26,143 nt of DNA. Origin: Chara braunii (lineage: Eukaryota > Streptophyta > Charophyceae > Charales > Characeae). The translations under genes were made by a program, and so were the position numbers. A model generated the notes under the pieces. That model was not told the origin of the DNA. It did no database searches and was given only the letters and a program-made list of their open reading frames with translations. How positions within the stretch are numbered: the first letter of the stretch is position 1; the number at the start of each line of letters is the position of its first letter. Location of the stretch: contig BFEA01000034.1 in assembly GCA_003427395.1 (NCBI GenBank), forward strand, positions 581,888 through 608,030, read 5' to 3'. This document shows positions 17,748-26,143 of the stretch, in pieces.

Positions 17748-18961
17748 CTTTGTTCGATGATGATATCACACAGAGTGAGGTGGCCCCTTGAAGGAAGCAC
17801 GGGGGGAAAAAATACTATCACTGTTAAGAATGTAGAACCTCTTCCTCGAATCGATAACTTCACATGTTAAAAGGACGTAAGTGTTTCAACAACATTGATA
17901 TGAAGCCAAGGTACTACCACATTGAGATAGCCCCTAAAACAATAGAGACAAGAACATCTCTAAGTCCTGATTGATGATGAAACCATACAGGGGTGCCCCT
18001 CAAGGGAAGCGAGGGGGGGTTGAATGCTCGCACTATTAAAATGCAAAACGTCTTTCGCAGATCAATGTATTAAGTAGCGAGACTAATGCCGCCGAGGTGT
18101 ACGAGCATATACACAGACCCTGAAAAAGTTCAAAGAAAAATGAAAGACATGTTTTCATACAAGACTACAACCAATAAGGTCTTCGATGTACTCACGTCCA
18201 TTCGGCGACGAAGTTGGACCTCTATTAACGTAGTATCTCAGAAGATAGATCCACTGTTGCGAGTCCCTCAATTCAACATACACAACGATCTAGTATTTTA
18301 TACCTATTCCCAAACCCTCCCACTCTCTGTAAGAGGAAAAGATGAGCAAACTCATGGCAGTACAACTATAGGTGATTCAAAGATCAGGCCTTGCAAAGTT
18401 GAAAATAACATCTCAAGTGAAAAACACAAACATAAGTACAGTAAACGGAGAGCATCGAGGTGGGGCTAAAAAAATAACTATTTGGAGATAGAAGATACAA
18501 AACCATCTCTTAATCCTGTTTGATGATAAAACCACAAAGAGTTGCCCCTTTGCGATAACCGGCAGGGTGATTGAATGCTATCACTGTCAGGAATGCAGCT
18601 CCCTTTCCTTGAATCGATGACTTGACCAAATCAAATAAAAAAGACAATATTCCCTTTTAATTCTATTAGTTAATGAAACCAGAAAGAGGTAATGCAGATC
18701 CCTTTCCTTGAATCGATGACTTGACCAAATCAAATGATGTACATATTTCAACAAAACTTATATGAAGTTGGGCTACCACCAGATTGAGGTAACCCCTTAG
18801 ACGAAAAAAAACAATACCCCCTTTTAATTATAGTCGTTAATGAAACCACAAAGAGGTAGCCCTTTCCAAAAAATCATAGGATTAAATATTATTGTTGTTA
18901 ATAATAATAATACAAAACCTTTTTCCTCAAATCGATGACTTCACCAATTATAAGGATGCAA
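17748..18961. repeat. Degenerate module array (GATGAAACCACAAAGAGGTA family)
   Basis: Modules starting near 17748, 17969, 18518, 18661 and 18833 share TTGATGATGAAACCACA, GAATGCTATCACTGT, TTCCTTGAATCGATGACTT and CTACCACATTGAGGTAGCCC, in that order. A 35-bp piece around CTTGAATCGATGACTTGACC is identical at about 18601 and 18699. The second module is expanded by the segment carrying the frame at 18086-18469. The fifth is cut at about 18961 and resumes at about 20758. This is noncoding, probably LTR or untranslated sequence of an old element. Confidence 0.8.
18086..18469 (+). CDS. Unassigned 127-codon open frame in repeat family
   Basis: A frame of 127 codons lies in the copy of the dispersed repeat that is paired with 16930-17240. 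It is Lys/Arg/Thr/Ser-rich and starts MPPRCTSIYTDPEKVQRKMK. The related copy at 16930-17240 does not keep the frame open. I recognise no domain. It may be a remnant of an element's protein or a chance frame in repeat DNA. Confidence 0.2.
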   Translation: MPPRCTSIYTDPEKVQRKMKDMFSYKTTTNKVFDVLTSIRRRSWTSINVVSQKIDPLLRVPQFNIHNDLVFYTYSQTLPLSVRGKDEQTHGSTTIGDSKIRPCKVENNISSEKHKHKYSKRRASRWG

Positions 18962-20757
18962 GGTCCCCCCTTGCACTGGAACAGATAGTTAGACTTGCCC
19001 TACGAGCACCACAAAGAGTAAATCCGTTGACCTGGCTGGAAAACCGTTTCTGGATTGTGCCACGCAGCCTACGAACAGATCGCGATCCACACCGAAACAT
19101 AATCCGAGACACAATTCACTTGGACTTGGCAAAAGTCTGGCGACAACTTCCGCTATCTGACAAACCCCCACCGACTAGATGAGAGGAAGTGATGCGCCAC
19201 CCCTTTATTTGGGAACAGGTGGATTAGAGACCGACACAGCAGGGTGCATTGCAGCTCAACCAACCCGTGGTGTAACTCAGTCAAAAAGGGTATAACTAGA
19301 ATAAAGGATATATGACACACAAGATAGAGAGACTGAAAAACGACACCGCAATTAAAGATCATACTAAAGCATTGTCACAATGTAAAGGAGAATTTCAAAT
19401 CGTTGATCTTTGCTATTCCCCTAGACTGGGTGCGGATCCTGCGCAAAGGAACGAGGTTGATAGAAGGAGATTGGGTAGATGTCCCAAAGAAACCGAAAAG
19501 TGTGGGTAACGTAGTGGAAGTACAATAAGACGAGACACTAGTTAACCTCTTCCACATAGGCAAGGAAAATGTCCTCAACCAATATAACTGAGATGGTGGA
19601 AAAATGAGGAACTGTGCAAGGTCCGAGTGCTACAAGATAAGGACGTATGGATTGCATACCAGCCAAAAAACCTCGTGGCAGGGCTTCCCCTCGACTCAGA
19701 GGAATGGTAGTGGGCTTCGAAACAAAAACTCAGGTCGAAGGAAAGCCTGAAGCTGTATAACTCAACGATAAAGCCTGCATACCGTTTGCTGCGACCAAAG
19801 GTGAACATAAAGGAAACGGTGAAGGCTCGATGAATGTCTCATTTCAATGTCGGAACATAATAGTCCAACCTATCCGATGGTTTGCCACCACGAGGTTTAG
19901 GCCAACAACGATGGCCTCGTTGCAGTGGCAGATAGAGCATCATTGCCTCCCCACCAACGACTGGTTGATAGACCGTACATACCTAGAGCAGCAGGGACGG
20001 GCGCAGCCGTGGAAAAAACTGTGCCACACTGTCTTCCCCTCCCTTAAAATCCCGAAAACCATAGAGCACATATTCATGTAGTGTCGGGGGGGCAGTTCTT
20101 ACATGGGGTTGGTAGGACAAGATCTGGGCACGGTTGGACACAGGGTCCAACTGGCCATAGGAGTGGAGGGCCGTACTATGCGAAACATGAACCTCCCCCA
20201 CTAATAGTACTTCTGAAAATAATATGTTTAAGTTGGGGAGGAGAGCAGTCATGTGGTCCCTCTGGAGAAAACATTGTGTACATGCTATTAAGGATGTCCG
20301 CATAGCGGGGAGGATGTGATAAGACAATATATTCAGCAAGATTTCATGATAACGTGGCAAAAAGTTAAAAACTAGGTTGATTTGTTTCACGCTGCAAAGG
20401 ATATAACACAAACAATTCATCAATTCTCCGCGGACTGGTTGGAAAATGAAAATGGGGGCTGGATTGCTTCTGTCAGATGGGACGACAGACCCGCCCAAAA
20501 GTGCAACCAGGAGGACCTTAGAAGAGACTACCATATATGCTTCAAGGACTGTAATAAAGCGAAGAGGTTCACTCCCCTGCTCGGTTAATCCTCTAGACTC
20601 CAGAGCAATCAATGCTGGCAGGCGCTTCCTGATTCTCTCTCAGTTCATTCTGTACAAGGGACATTGGACCTGTTTTCCAGCAGGTGTTGCACCCCACCAA
20701 TAGATAGAGCCCCCCCTAGGTGCCAGCGGTGCCAACCTTTGCCAGCACCCCTAACAC
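18962..20757 (+). mobile_element. Decayed LINE fragment
   Basis: This segment interrupts a repeat module: the module text stops after AAGGATGCAA (18952-18961) and resumes at AAGGGATGCAAATACTTCAA from about 20758, giving an imperfect target duplication of about 10 bp. Inside, the plus frame 19830-20081 reads LPTNDWL followed by a cysteine and TIEHIFM, the pattern of the zinc-binding reverse-transcriptase domain (zf-RVT) near the end of plant LINE ORF2. Stops and shifts break every frame. The 3' part, about 20657-20720, resembles the last 65 bases of the 2.9-kb retroposon. No poly(A) tail remains. The body between 18962 and 19829 shows only broken frames. I am fairly sure of a non-LTR element, less sure of exact ends. 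Confidence 0.55.
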
Positions 20758-20860
20758 AAGGGATGCAAATACTTCAATAAGATTGTTATGACGTAAGTCA
20801 AGCTACTACCATATTGAGGTAGCCTTTAAGAATCAACACAAGACAGCGGCCAAAGCGCAT
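20758..20860. repeat. Resumed half of the interrupted module
   Basis: The text GATGCAAATACTTCAATAAG and CTACTACCATATTGAGGTAGCC matches the second half of the modules at 17870-17940 and 18735-18795. This shows that 18962-20757 was inserted into an existing module. Confidence 0.75.
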
Positions 20861-20901
20861 ATAACCACAAACTTATACTTTTTTGCCTCAATATCACTGT
20901 T

Positions 20902-21066
20902 GCAATCTTCCAATGATGTTTGAATAAACTTTTCAAAGATAACACCTTAGTCCATAACACAACATTAGAAGACTTCAAGAAATATCACCAAATGATCTCA
21001 CAAAGATTAAGAGAAGAAAATTTTAAAATCCATCGCAAAAAGTCAAAATTCGCTAACATAAACTGA
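20902..21066 (+). pseudogene. Ty3/gypsy reverse transcriptase remnant
   Basis: Translation from 20902 gives an FQ, one stop, then CLNKLFKD and NTLVHNTTLEDFKKYHQMIS, QRLREENFKIHRKKSKFANI and a stop. This matches the part of Ty3/gypsy reverse transcriptase that runs from the A-x-FQ-x-x-MN region through the DDILVHSKTLEEH-like block and the LREE...KKCEF block. The stretch normally between LF+D and the DD motif is missing, and the catalytic YxDD aspartates are not present. It is therefore an inactive fragment, read on the plus strand and followed by matching RNase H about 310 bp downstream. Confidence 0.75.
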
Positions 21067-21374
21067 AAGAAAAACGATTGAGGCAAGAATAAAGGAAGAT
21101 TGCTGCAATTCGATATAAACTCAGACCGAAAACTCTCACTGATCTATGCTCCTTATAAGATTAAAAAAATATTATAAAACGTTCGTTGCAAACTTTTCCA
21201 TTTCCATTATAACTACACCAATGCATAAATTGTTGAAGAAAAGACATAGTTAGTTATGGTACAATACTTGTGAGTGGTCCTTTAAGAAGTTGAAATATGC
21301 TATAACTCACCATCCTCTCGAAAAGATTATTCCCATCCTTACCCTTCACTATTACCATACGTGCACGTCTATAT

Positions 21375-21572
21375 GTGATTGAGCGAGATTTGCATCAAGA
21401 TGTTGGGAAGGGTTACAATCATATTAAGTCTATATCCAAACGCTTACCCTTTGAAAAAAAGGGCGACACAACGTATGAGAGAGAATTGTATGCCCTCTTG
21501 GAGACAATAAACACATGGAAGCACTACTTTATGGACAAAACGTTTGAATTTTACTTAACTATGAGATTTTGA
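21375..21572 (+). pseudogene. Ty3/gypsy RNase H remnant
   Basis: Residues from about 17 onward read HIKSISKRLPFEKKGDTTYE, RELYALLETINTWKHYFM and DKTFEFYL. This fits the Ty3/gypsy RNase H signature of AYFSKKL, then YxTYxKELYALVxAxxxWxHYL, then KEFxxHTDH. The final TDH is degraded (FYLTMRF, then a stop). Order, strand and distance fit the reverse transcriptase remnant upstream. The tether sequence 21067-21374 is too decayed to read. Integrase is not visible downstream. Confidence 0.8.
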
Positions 21573-21702
21573 AGTGACTCAAGATGTAACCACAATTGTG
21601 TGATAAATTAGCACCGAGGTCTGCTATTGTTCAAACCTTTTGACTTAAAGTCAAAGTCAATCAAAGTTTTTTTTGTGTGTGACCATGCTCTAATCTATTT
21701 GT

Positions 21703-21744
21703 GGGAAGCAACACGTGTTAATCGGGAAGCAACACGCGTTAATC
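21703..21744. repeat. 21-bp tandem duplication containing a G-box-like palindrome
   Basis: GGGAAGCAACACGTGTTAAT with one more base (21703-21723) is repeated at 21724-21744 with one change. The first unit contains the palindrome AACACGTGTT with a CACGTG core; the second reads AACACGCGTT. CACGTG is a known plant bZIP/bHLH binding core, but two copies here do not establish function. Confidence 0.85.
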
Positions 21745-22124
21745 GGGTTTAGCATCCTTCATAAAAATAAAAAGAATACTTTATGATATCCCGGCTAGGC
21801 TAACACAGTGGCCCGGTGTCACTTCGTACACCCACGAATGATTTACAACCAGCATTGAAATCCTCGTTTCCCGTTTCTGCAGTAGCCAATAATGTTTTTG
21901 AACTAGGAATAATAGCGATATTCATGAGAACCTATTTGGGATTTTCTTTTACAAACTACCAGCACAAACCCATCATCACCAACCTACCCCCCAGCTAAAA
22001 GGAAGAGGAGAGGACCAAACCTTTTCCGCTGTGGAAGCAGACTACCCGCTTGCCACTATCTCTCGTCTTCCTCAACACAGCCTCATAATAGCTCAATCCT
22101 CCCTCTATTGCTGCCCTTAAACCC
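21745..22124. other. No gene recognised
   Basis: A 60-codon plus frame (21816-21998) with hydrophobic content is the only notable item. It has no recognisable domain. Confidence 0.4.
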
Positions 22125-22779
22125 CTAAGCTATAACACTTCCCTCCAAGATGTTGCCACTGCCGTAGAAATTCACCCCCCTCTCCTCGGAGGAAAGAGCA
22201 TCCACAACCCTTGACCGGCCACCAGGAATGCCATCCTCCCTCACCAACCCCAAATTTATCTGATAGGCCTCATGCTCCTGTAAACAATAAGTTACATGAC
22301 AACACCTCAACACGGGCCAGTGTCGTTCTGGCGTCCACCAACCTTCTCCCAACTTCACCTCGAATGATTGACAACCACTGGAGGCTGCCAGGGTTGACCA
22401 ACGCTACAAAAACAAAAGCCAGGCCCCACGCCGAGTCATTTTGCCATTCATATAATGGTGGCCTAACTGCTGCCGGGCACAGTGAGGAGCGGGGAGAAGC
22501 TGGCCGCAGAGAAAGGAGCACGCTGGCCCAGAAAGGAGTGTGGTAGACGTAGCAAGGAGGGCACCCTGCCTCCATAGCTGTAGGAGAGCACCCTGCCTCC
22601 ATAGCTGTAGGAGAGACAGGGCGAGGAAGAGGGTGATCAGGACTGTGAGGTGAGAAATATTGTGAGCGTGAGAAGTTCATACCTTGAGTTACCTGGACAC
22701 TGGTGACACCAGAGCTGCTGCTGGTCGCATCAGGAGACCAACGACGGTTGTTGCCATCCTCCATGGCCAGCACTGACAC
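22125..22779 (-). CDS. Unassigned minus-strand frames, 169 and 77 codons
   Basis: A 169-codon frame starts at 22779 and ends at 22270. A 77-codon frame in another phase (22358-22125) overlaps its end. The longer product starts MSVLAMEDGNNRRWSPDATS and is Ser/Pro-rich. A 9-residue duplication (SPTAMEAGC) comes from a perfect 27-bp repeat at 22561-22614. The second half has a hydrophobic run (LAFVFVALVNPG). No domain is recognised. The Ser-rich N-terminus after a Met is seen in gag proteins of Copia elements, but this is too vague to assign. Confidence 0.25.
22561..22614. repeat. Perfect 27-bp tandem duplication
   Basis: GCACCCTGCCTCCATAGCTG plus seven bases is present twice with no mismatch (22561-22587 and 22588-22614). 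The length is nine codons, so the minus-strand frame is kept. Confidence 0.97.
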
Positions 22780-22927
22780 GGGAGGTTAGGCACCATAACT
22801 GGTACCTGCAGTGGGACTTCACCAGTGGCTTATACAGACAGTCTTGCATTGCTGATGTGGCGAGCTGGTGGGGAGGACCACGGAGGCCAAGAGGGAAGAA
22901 AGAGTCGACTCAATTGTCTTCTTCCAA

Positions 22928-23340
22928 GGTGACTCGCTGCTTTGTGATGGAACTATGACAGACCCTGCCTATCTCATGGTTGTCTACTCTCCAAGGTGAC
23001 TCGCTGCATAAATTATTCTTCCACTTTCTCTCTTCATTGCTTGTCAAATTAATATTCCACTTTCTCTCTCTCTCTCCATTGCTTGTCTACCTTTGCCTAT
23101 CTCCTGGTGACTCGCTGCTTATGATGGAGCTTACATTCTTTTAACTCGCTTTTAGCAATCCATTTGAGTGTATTCATGGGACTTGCATGGTCTATTGTGA
23201 AAGGTTTCTCAGTATGAACCGGCGTGACTCGCTGCTTATGATGGAACTTGCATTCTTTTAGCGTTCTTTCGGCGATCCATTTGAGCGCATTTGTGGGCAT
23301 TGCATGTTCTCTTGTGAAAGCTTCTCAGTCTGAACCGGCT
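22928..23340. repeat. GTGACTCGCTGC repeats, including a 117-bp tandem duplication
   Basis: GACTCGCTGC occurs at 22931, 22998, 23109 and 23226. The last two head full units 23107-23223 and 23224-23340, which are 117 bp each and roughly 80-85% alike by eye. The period equals 39 codons. The minus-strand frame 23300-23097 stays open across parts of both units (LKWIAERTLKECKFHHKQRV and LKWIAKSELKECKLHHKQRV). CT-rich runs occur at 23025-23085. Confidence 0.85.
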
Positions 23341-23455
23341 CATTACAACTGTTTGAGAGCCATATTCACCAGCAAGGAGTGACACAGACCTGGTTGGATG
23401 TTGTTCCAGAAAATCGGGCTCGAGGGTATCATGAATGGTCGCACTATAACTTTTC

Positions 23456-23665
23456 TTAAACCACCAGTGCTTGGCCCAGCTATCGGCCAACAACACTTTC
23501 CCGTTACCGCGCCGCGCCTTTAGGGCTTCGGGGTACCGGACCACAATGGCTGGAAGCGCCAGCCAAAAAAAATTCAAAACGGTACCCCAGCGCTTCGGCG
23601 AAAATTGGCGCGCAGGGGCATTCCAGGCTCAGCATCGATAGCTGGGCCAAGTACTGGTGGTTTAA
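23456..23665. mobile_element. Foldback element with 30-bp arms
   Basis: The left arm 23456-23485 (TTAAACCACCAGTGCTTGGC and ten more bases) pairs with the right arm 23636-23665 at 29 of 30 positions. Nested inside are GGGGTACCG (23530-23538) with CGGTACCCC (23580-23588), and a central hairpin GGCTGG (23548-23553) with CCAGCC (23559-23564). The three stems share nearly the same centre, so this is one 210-bp imperfect palindrome. Both strands read related peptides across the arms (DSWAKHWWF on minus, DSWAKYWWF on plus), which suggests an inverted duplication of older sequence. I did not find a clear target duplication. Confidence 0.75.
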
Positions 23666-23955
23666 TGCATGTGACTGGAATTACGGCGAGACCTGGTTGC
23701 AATCGCATCCTTAGCTTAGTACAACAAACCCCCCCAGTGTGAGTACGCCCTGAACTAGAGATCCAATATAAAAATTCATGTACTAAATAGGTTTCCACCT
23801 CCATTCTGGCTTCACACCTGTCTGCTACTTGCATGACGTCTGTCCGCATAGGTCAGTGATTGACAAAATGGCTCCGGGCTGCGGTCAATCTCGAGGCCAG
23901 AAATATTGTAGTTTTATCTTACTTCGGAATTGTTGTTTCACAAAGCAGGGAGGAC
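23666..23955. other. No gene recognised
   Basis: A 91-codon minus frame (23849-23574) runs out of the right foldback arm and has no recognised domain. Confidence 0.4.
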
Positions 23956-24080
23956 TTTGGGTACAATAGGTACTACTGATATACCATGATGTTACAGCGA
24001 GGACTGGTCGAGTCAGCATATGGGTACAAGAGGTACATCTGGTATAGTATCATGATTTCACAGACAGGAGGACAAAGATC
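23956..24080. repeat. Two-copy direct repeat, about 65 bp
   Basis: GGGTACAATAGGTACTACTG, then ATACCATGAT and TTACAG (about 23958-24000), are matched by GGGTACAAGAGGTACATCTG, GTATCATGAT and TTCACAG (about 24024-24065). Both copies are followed by an AGGAC phrase. Confidence 0.7.
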
Positions 24081-24126
24081 GCGGCTTCAGAGTTTATGAT
24101 AGAACTCAGATCATGAATCCAAGCCT

Positions 24127-24201
24127 GCGGGCTTACCTCAGTTGGTAGGGCACAGAAGAAGTTGCAATCAGGAGTGCGTGGGTTCAATCCCCATTGACCT
24201 C
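24127..24201 (+). mobile_element. tRNA-derived SINE head
   Basis: TACCTCAGTTGGTAGGG (24134-24150) resembles the tRNA D-arm and pol III A box. GTGGGTTCAATCCCCAT (24178-24194) is a good T-arm with a 5-bp stem (one G-U pair) and carries the B box GGTTCAATCC. The acceptor strands GCGGGCT and TGACCTC pair at only four of seven positions and no proper anticodon stem is visible, so it is not a working tRNA. The box spacing fits the 5' head of a plant SINE, with the body running rightward. The 3' end is not clear. Confidence 0.65.
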
Positions 24202-24281
24202 ACGTACGTACCTGGGCACTCTTGGTGGTGTACCAGCTAGAGATAACCCGTTGGCTCCCACAGCCAGAATTGGCAGGACCA

Positions 24282-24340
24282 TGGCCAAATATTGTTGGTT
24301 GCTATACACTGTACAGTGTATACGGTAATGATATTGGCCA
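24282..24340. repeat. Perfect 20-bp palindrome inside a larger hairpin
   Basis: TATACACTGTACAGTGTATA at 24303-24322 is perfectly self-complementary. It is framed by GGCCAAATATT (from 24283) and ATATTGGCC (24331-24339), which pair with one bulge. The whole can form a cruciform of about 58 bp. It lies about 100 bp into the presumed SINE body. Confidence 0.9.
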
Positions 24341-24705
24341 AAGATGCTCGGCACTAGCATATCATCGGTTTCCCCCGTCGATCATGAATCCTACGTGCAG
24401 ACTCCTGGGTCACCTTTGTGAAGGCACATGGACACCAACTTCACGCCCATCACAGATAGATAAGAATATACTATACTGTGAAGAACAAAAGAACATCGAC
24501 CCTGGCACCAAAGCAGTCCAAAGGATAATACTGAGATGTAAAATCAAGCGTGAGACAGAAAGATGCATGTCATTCACTGCAATTCACCCCTCAGTGTGCT
24601 GTCATTAGACGGAATTTAGAACTTAACTTATTTTGAGGTGATCTTCTTCATCGAACTCTCATGACCCTCTTTGCTCACTTGAACCATAGCATTTTTCTGC
24701 AAATC

Positions 24706-25176
24706 TCACCTATTTCCTCTGGTGCTGTTGTGTTCCCCCCAACATAACACATCCTGATTCTGAATGTACACAAGCCATCTTTCCATTTGGCCGCAGTCAT
24801 AATGACGGCGTGTTGTATTCGTCTGGTGGCTTAAGGGCATGAGCATGATCGATTCATACTTCATAATCGAAAAGAGTAAGCAACATTTTTTTAACCACCA
24901 GTGATTCCCCGAAGGACGACAGTGCGCATGCCAAAAATGTACGGGTGCGCAGCAAGGACTAGCTCGTTCATGACGAACCATCACAAAACTCCGGCGCGAG
25001 CTGGGAGACTGATCTACCATGCAAACTTTTTCAACAAATTTGTCCAGCACCGGATTTTTCGGATGAACAGTGACATAATCAGACCAAAATGCCTGACGGC
25101 TCCCGCCACTACAAGAACGACCTCCAGCGCAGCTCGAATTTTTTGACGCCCAGCAAAAATCCACCATGGAACGCAC
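24706..25176 (-). CDS. Unassigned 156-codon open frame
   Basis: A minus-strand frame runs from Met at 25176 to a stop ending at 24706. The product is rich in Cys, Ser, Trp and Arg with no recognised domain. Residues near 93-100 (NHWWLKK) resemble HWWFKK encoded across the left arm of the foldback at 23456, and the underlying DNA (TTAACCACCAGT at 24891) matches that arm. CCACCAGT (24896-24903) and ACTGGTGG (25191-25198) may be worn arms of a related foldback. A frame inside a transposon remnant is more likely than a host gene. Confidence 0.2.
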   Translation of the reverse strand: MRSMVDFCWASKNSSCAGGRSCSGGSRQAFWSDYVTVHPKNPVLDKFVEKVCMVDQSPSSRRSFVMVRHERASPCCAPVHFWHAHCRPSGNHWWLKKCCLLFSIMKYESIMLMPLSHQTNTTRRHYDCGQMERWLVYIQNQDVLCWGEHNSTRGNR

Positions 25177-25204
25177 AATTTTGAAGAGTTACTGGTGGGT
25201 CTAA

Positions 25205-25717
25205 TAAGAGGGCCCTCAAAAAAGTTTAGTCAGACAAATCCATCATACTGTGATCAGCTGAAGCACAACTTGAAGCATAAGGCCACCACATTGGCCTCAA
25301 TCTAGGCCCAAGCATAGACCTCAATATAGCCCCAAACACAGGCCTTGCCAAATTGGCTAATACTAGAAGGTTGATGCAAAGTGTTCCACCAAATTCCAGA
25401 GAATTTCATTATCTATTCTATATAACTATTAAAGAAAGGATAGGGCCCCATTAGACACTGCCCCTGGGCCCAGGACAATGATGCCCGCAAGTCGGTTGCA
25501 TGGGACAGACGTAGTGCCCCATTTCGTACCTTTTTCTTTTTTGGGCGGGCGGGCCTGACGGGCGTTCGTACGTTTTTTTTTCGGGGGCACTTGTTACAGT
25601 TGGTGTTGGCACGACTTTATGAACAGGATCTATTTTCGCTGCGAGTTTGTTTCGCGTGTCGCCGCTCCGTCGATTGCAGAAAGCGTTGTCCAGCAGGTGT
25701 CAAGCAGATTCAACCAG
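25205..25717. other. No gene recognised; 12-bp palindrome
   Basis: CCTGGGCCCAGG at 25463-25474 is a perfect palindrome. A short AGGCC/TAGGCCC-containing repeat runs through 25281-25360. T runs and GGGCGGGC occur around 25530-25580. I see no gene. Confidence 0.5.
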
Positions 25718-26066
25718 GCAGTGTATATTTCCATGTTTTAGCTGAAGATTCTTCGATTTTGCTTATCCTATCGATGGAAGTAGCATGAGGTCAGCCGCGA
25801 GGTTGAAGACTTACCCGTTCTCTCTCTCTGTCTCACACACACACAACAAAGGAACATAAATGACACTGTATATTTCCATGTTCTAGCGGAAGATTCATTC
25901 CGATTTTGCTCATCCTATTGATCGAAGTAGCCTCTCTCTATTAATCGGAGTAGCCCCTCTCTATTGATCGATTCAGACCAAAGGAACAGAAGTGGCACTG
26001 TATATTTCCATGCTGTAGTGGAAGACTCAGATCATCCTATCGATGGAAGTAGCCTCTCTCTCTCTC
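25718..26066. repeat. Three-copy minisatellite, about 132-146 bp
   Basis: TGTATATTTCCATGTTCTAG heads units at 25721, 25867 and 25999 (spacings 146 and 132 bp). Each continues with GGAAGATTC, a TTTTGCTCATCCTAT phrase (lost in the third) and CGATGGAAGTAGC. CT-rich runs end each unit. Confidence 0.9.
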
Positions 26067-26083
26067 TTTGCGTGCATGGCTGG

Positions 26084-26086
<3 letters not shown>

Positions 26087-26143
<57 letters not shown>
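26087..26143. repeat. (TC)n microsatellite
   Basis: An uninterrupted TC tract of 57 bases runs off the end of the window. A shorter CT run is at 26053-26067. Confidence 0.97.

Noticed and set aside
24127-24201. Functional tRNA gene
   Set aside because: Acceptor stem pairs at only four of seven positions and there is no proper anticodon stem and loop; a SINE head fits better.

Overview
The window looks like repeat-dense intergenic nuclear DNA of a land plant, probably an angiosperm; I cannot name the species. Evidence: decayed Ty3/gypsy reverse transcriptase and RNase H, a decayed LINE tail, a tRNA-derived SINE head, plant-style TATA boxes set inside repeat-rich LTR-like sequence, long microsatellites at both ends, and no intact conserved gene. 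The repeats have their own base composition (AT-rich at 1-3700, GC-rich at 3740-6500 and 8500-12750), as expected when elements of different origin are nested in one another. No organellar gene, rRNA, functional tRNA or CRISPR array is visible.

Layout. 1-3840: an (ATCA)n tract, a hairpin-rich GC patch, then an LTR-like stretch with two different minisatellites (about 60-bp and 66-bp units) directly upstream of a TATAAATA box. 3841-6764: a 2.9-kb retroposon that splits that LTR-like sequence. It has an exact 16-bp target-site duplication, an A34 tail, a duplicated 190-bp 5' domain, a T-rich middle and GC-rich degenerate tandem units, but no reverse transcriptase; the plan recalls primate SVA elements. 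6781-8580: resumed flanking sequence with no recognised gene. 8581-12740: five successive minisatellites (22/60, 41, 31, about 30 and 50 bp), three of them built on a small hairpin, with a TATA box and a 108-nt foldback between the first and second. 12836-14207: a run of open reading frames I do not recognise, mostly in one frame. 14208-16900: unassigned sequence with minus-strand open frames, a 150-bp in-frame duplication and a perfect 37-bp inverted repeat. 16930-20860: a family of degenerate modules, interrupted at about 18962-20757 by a LINE fragment whose 3' end resembles that of the 2.9-kb retroposon. 20880-21640: a Ty3/gypsy relic. 21700-23340: small tandem duplications and minus-strand frames. 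23456-25205: a foldback element, a tRNA-derived SINE head and a 20-bp palindrome. 25720-26143: a three-copy minisatellite running into (TC)n at the window end.

The parts are not a cooperating gene set. They are a record of nested insertions. The most interesting points are the composite retroposon with a plausible LINE partner in the same window, the chain of hairpin minisatellites, and the perfect inverted repeat that could make a hairpin RNA. Identities were estimated by eye and no alignment was run.
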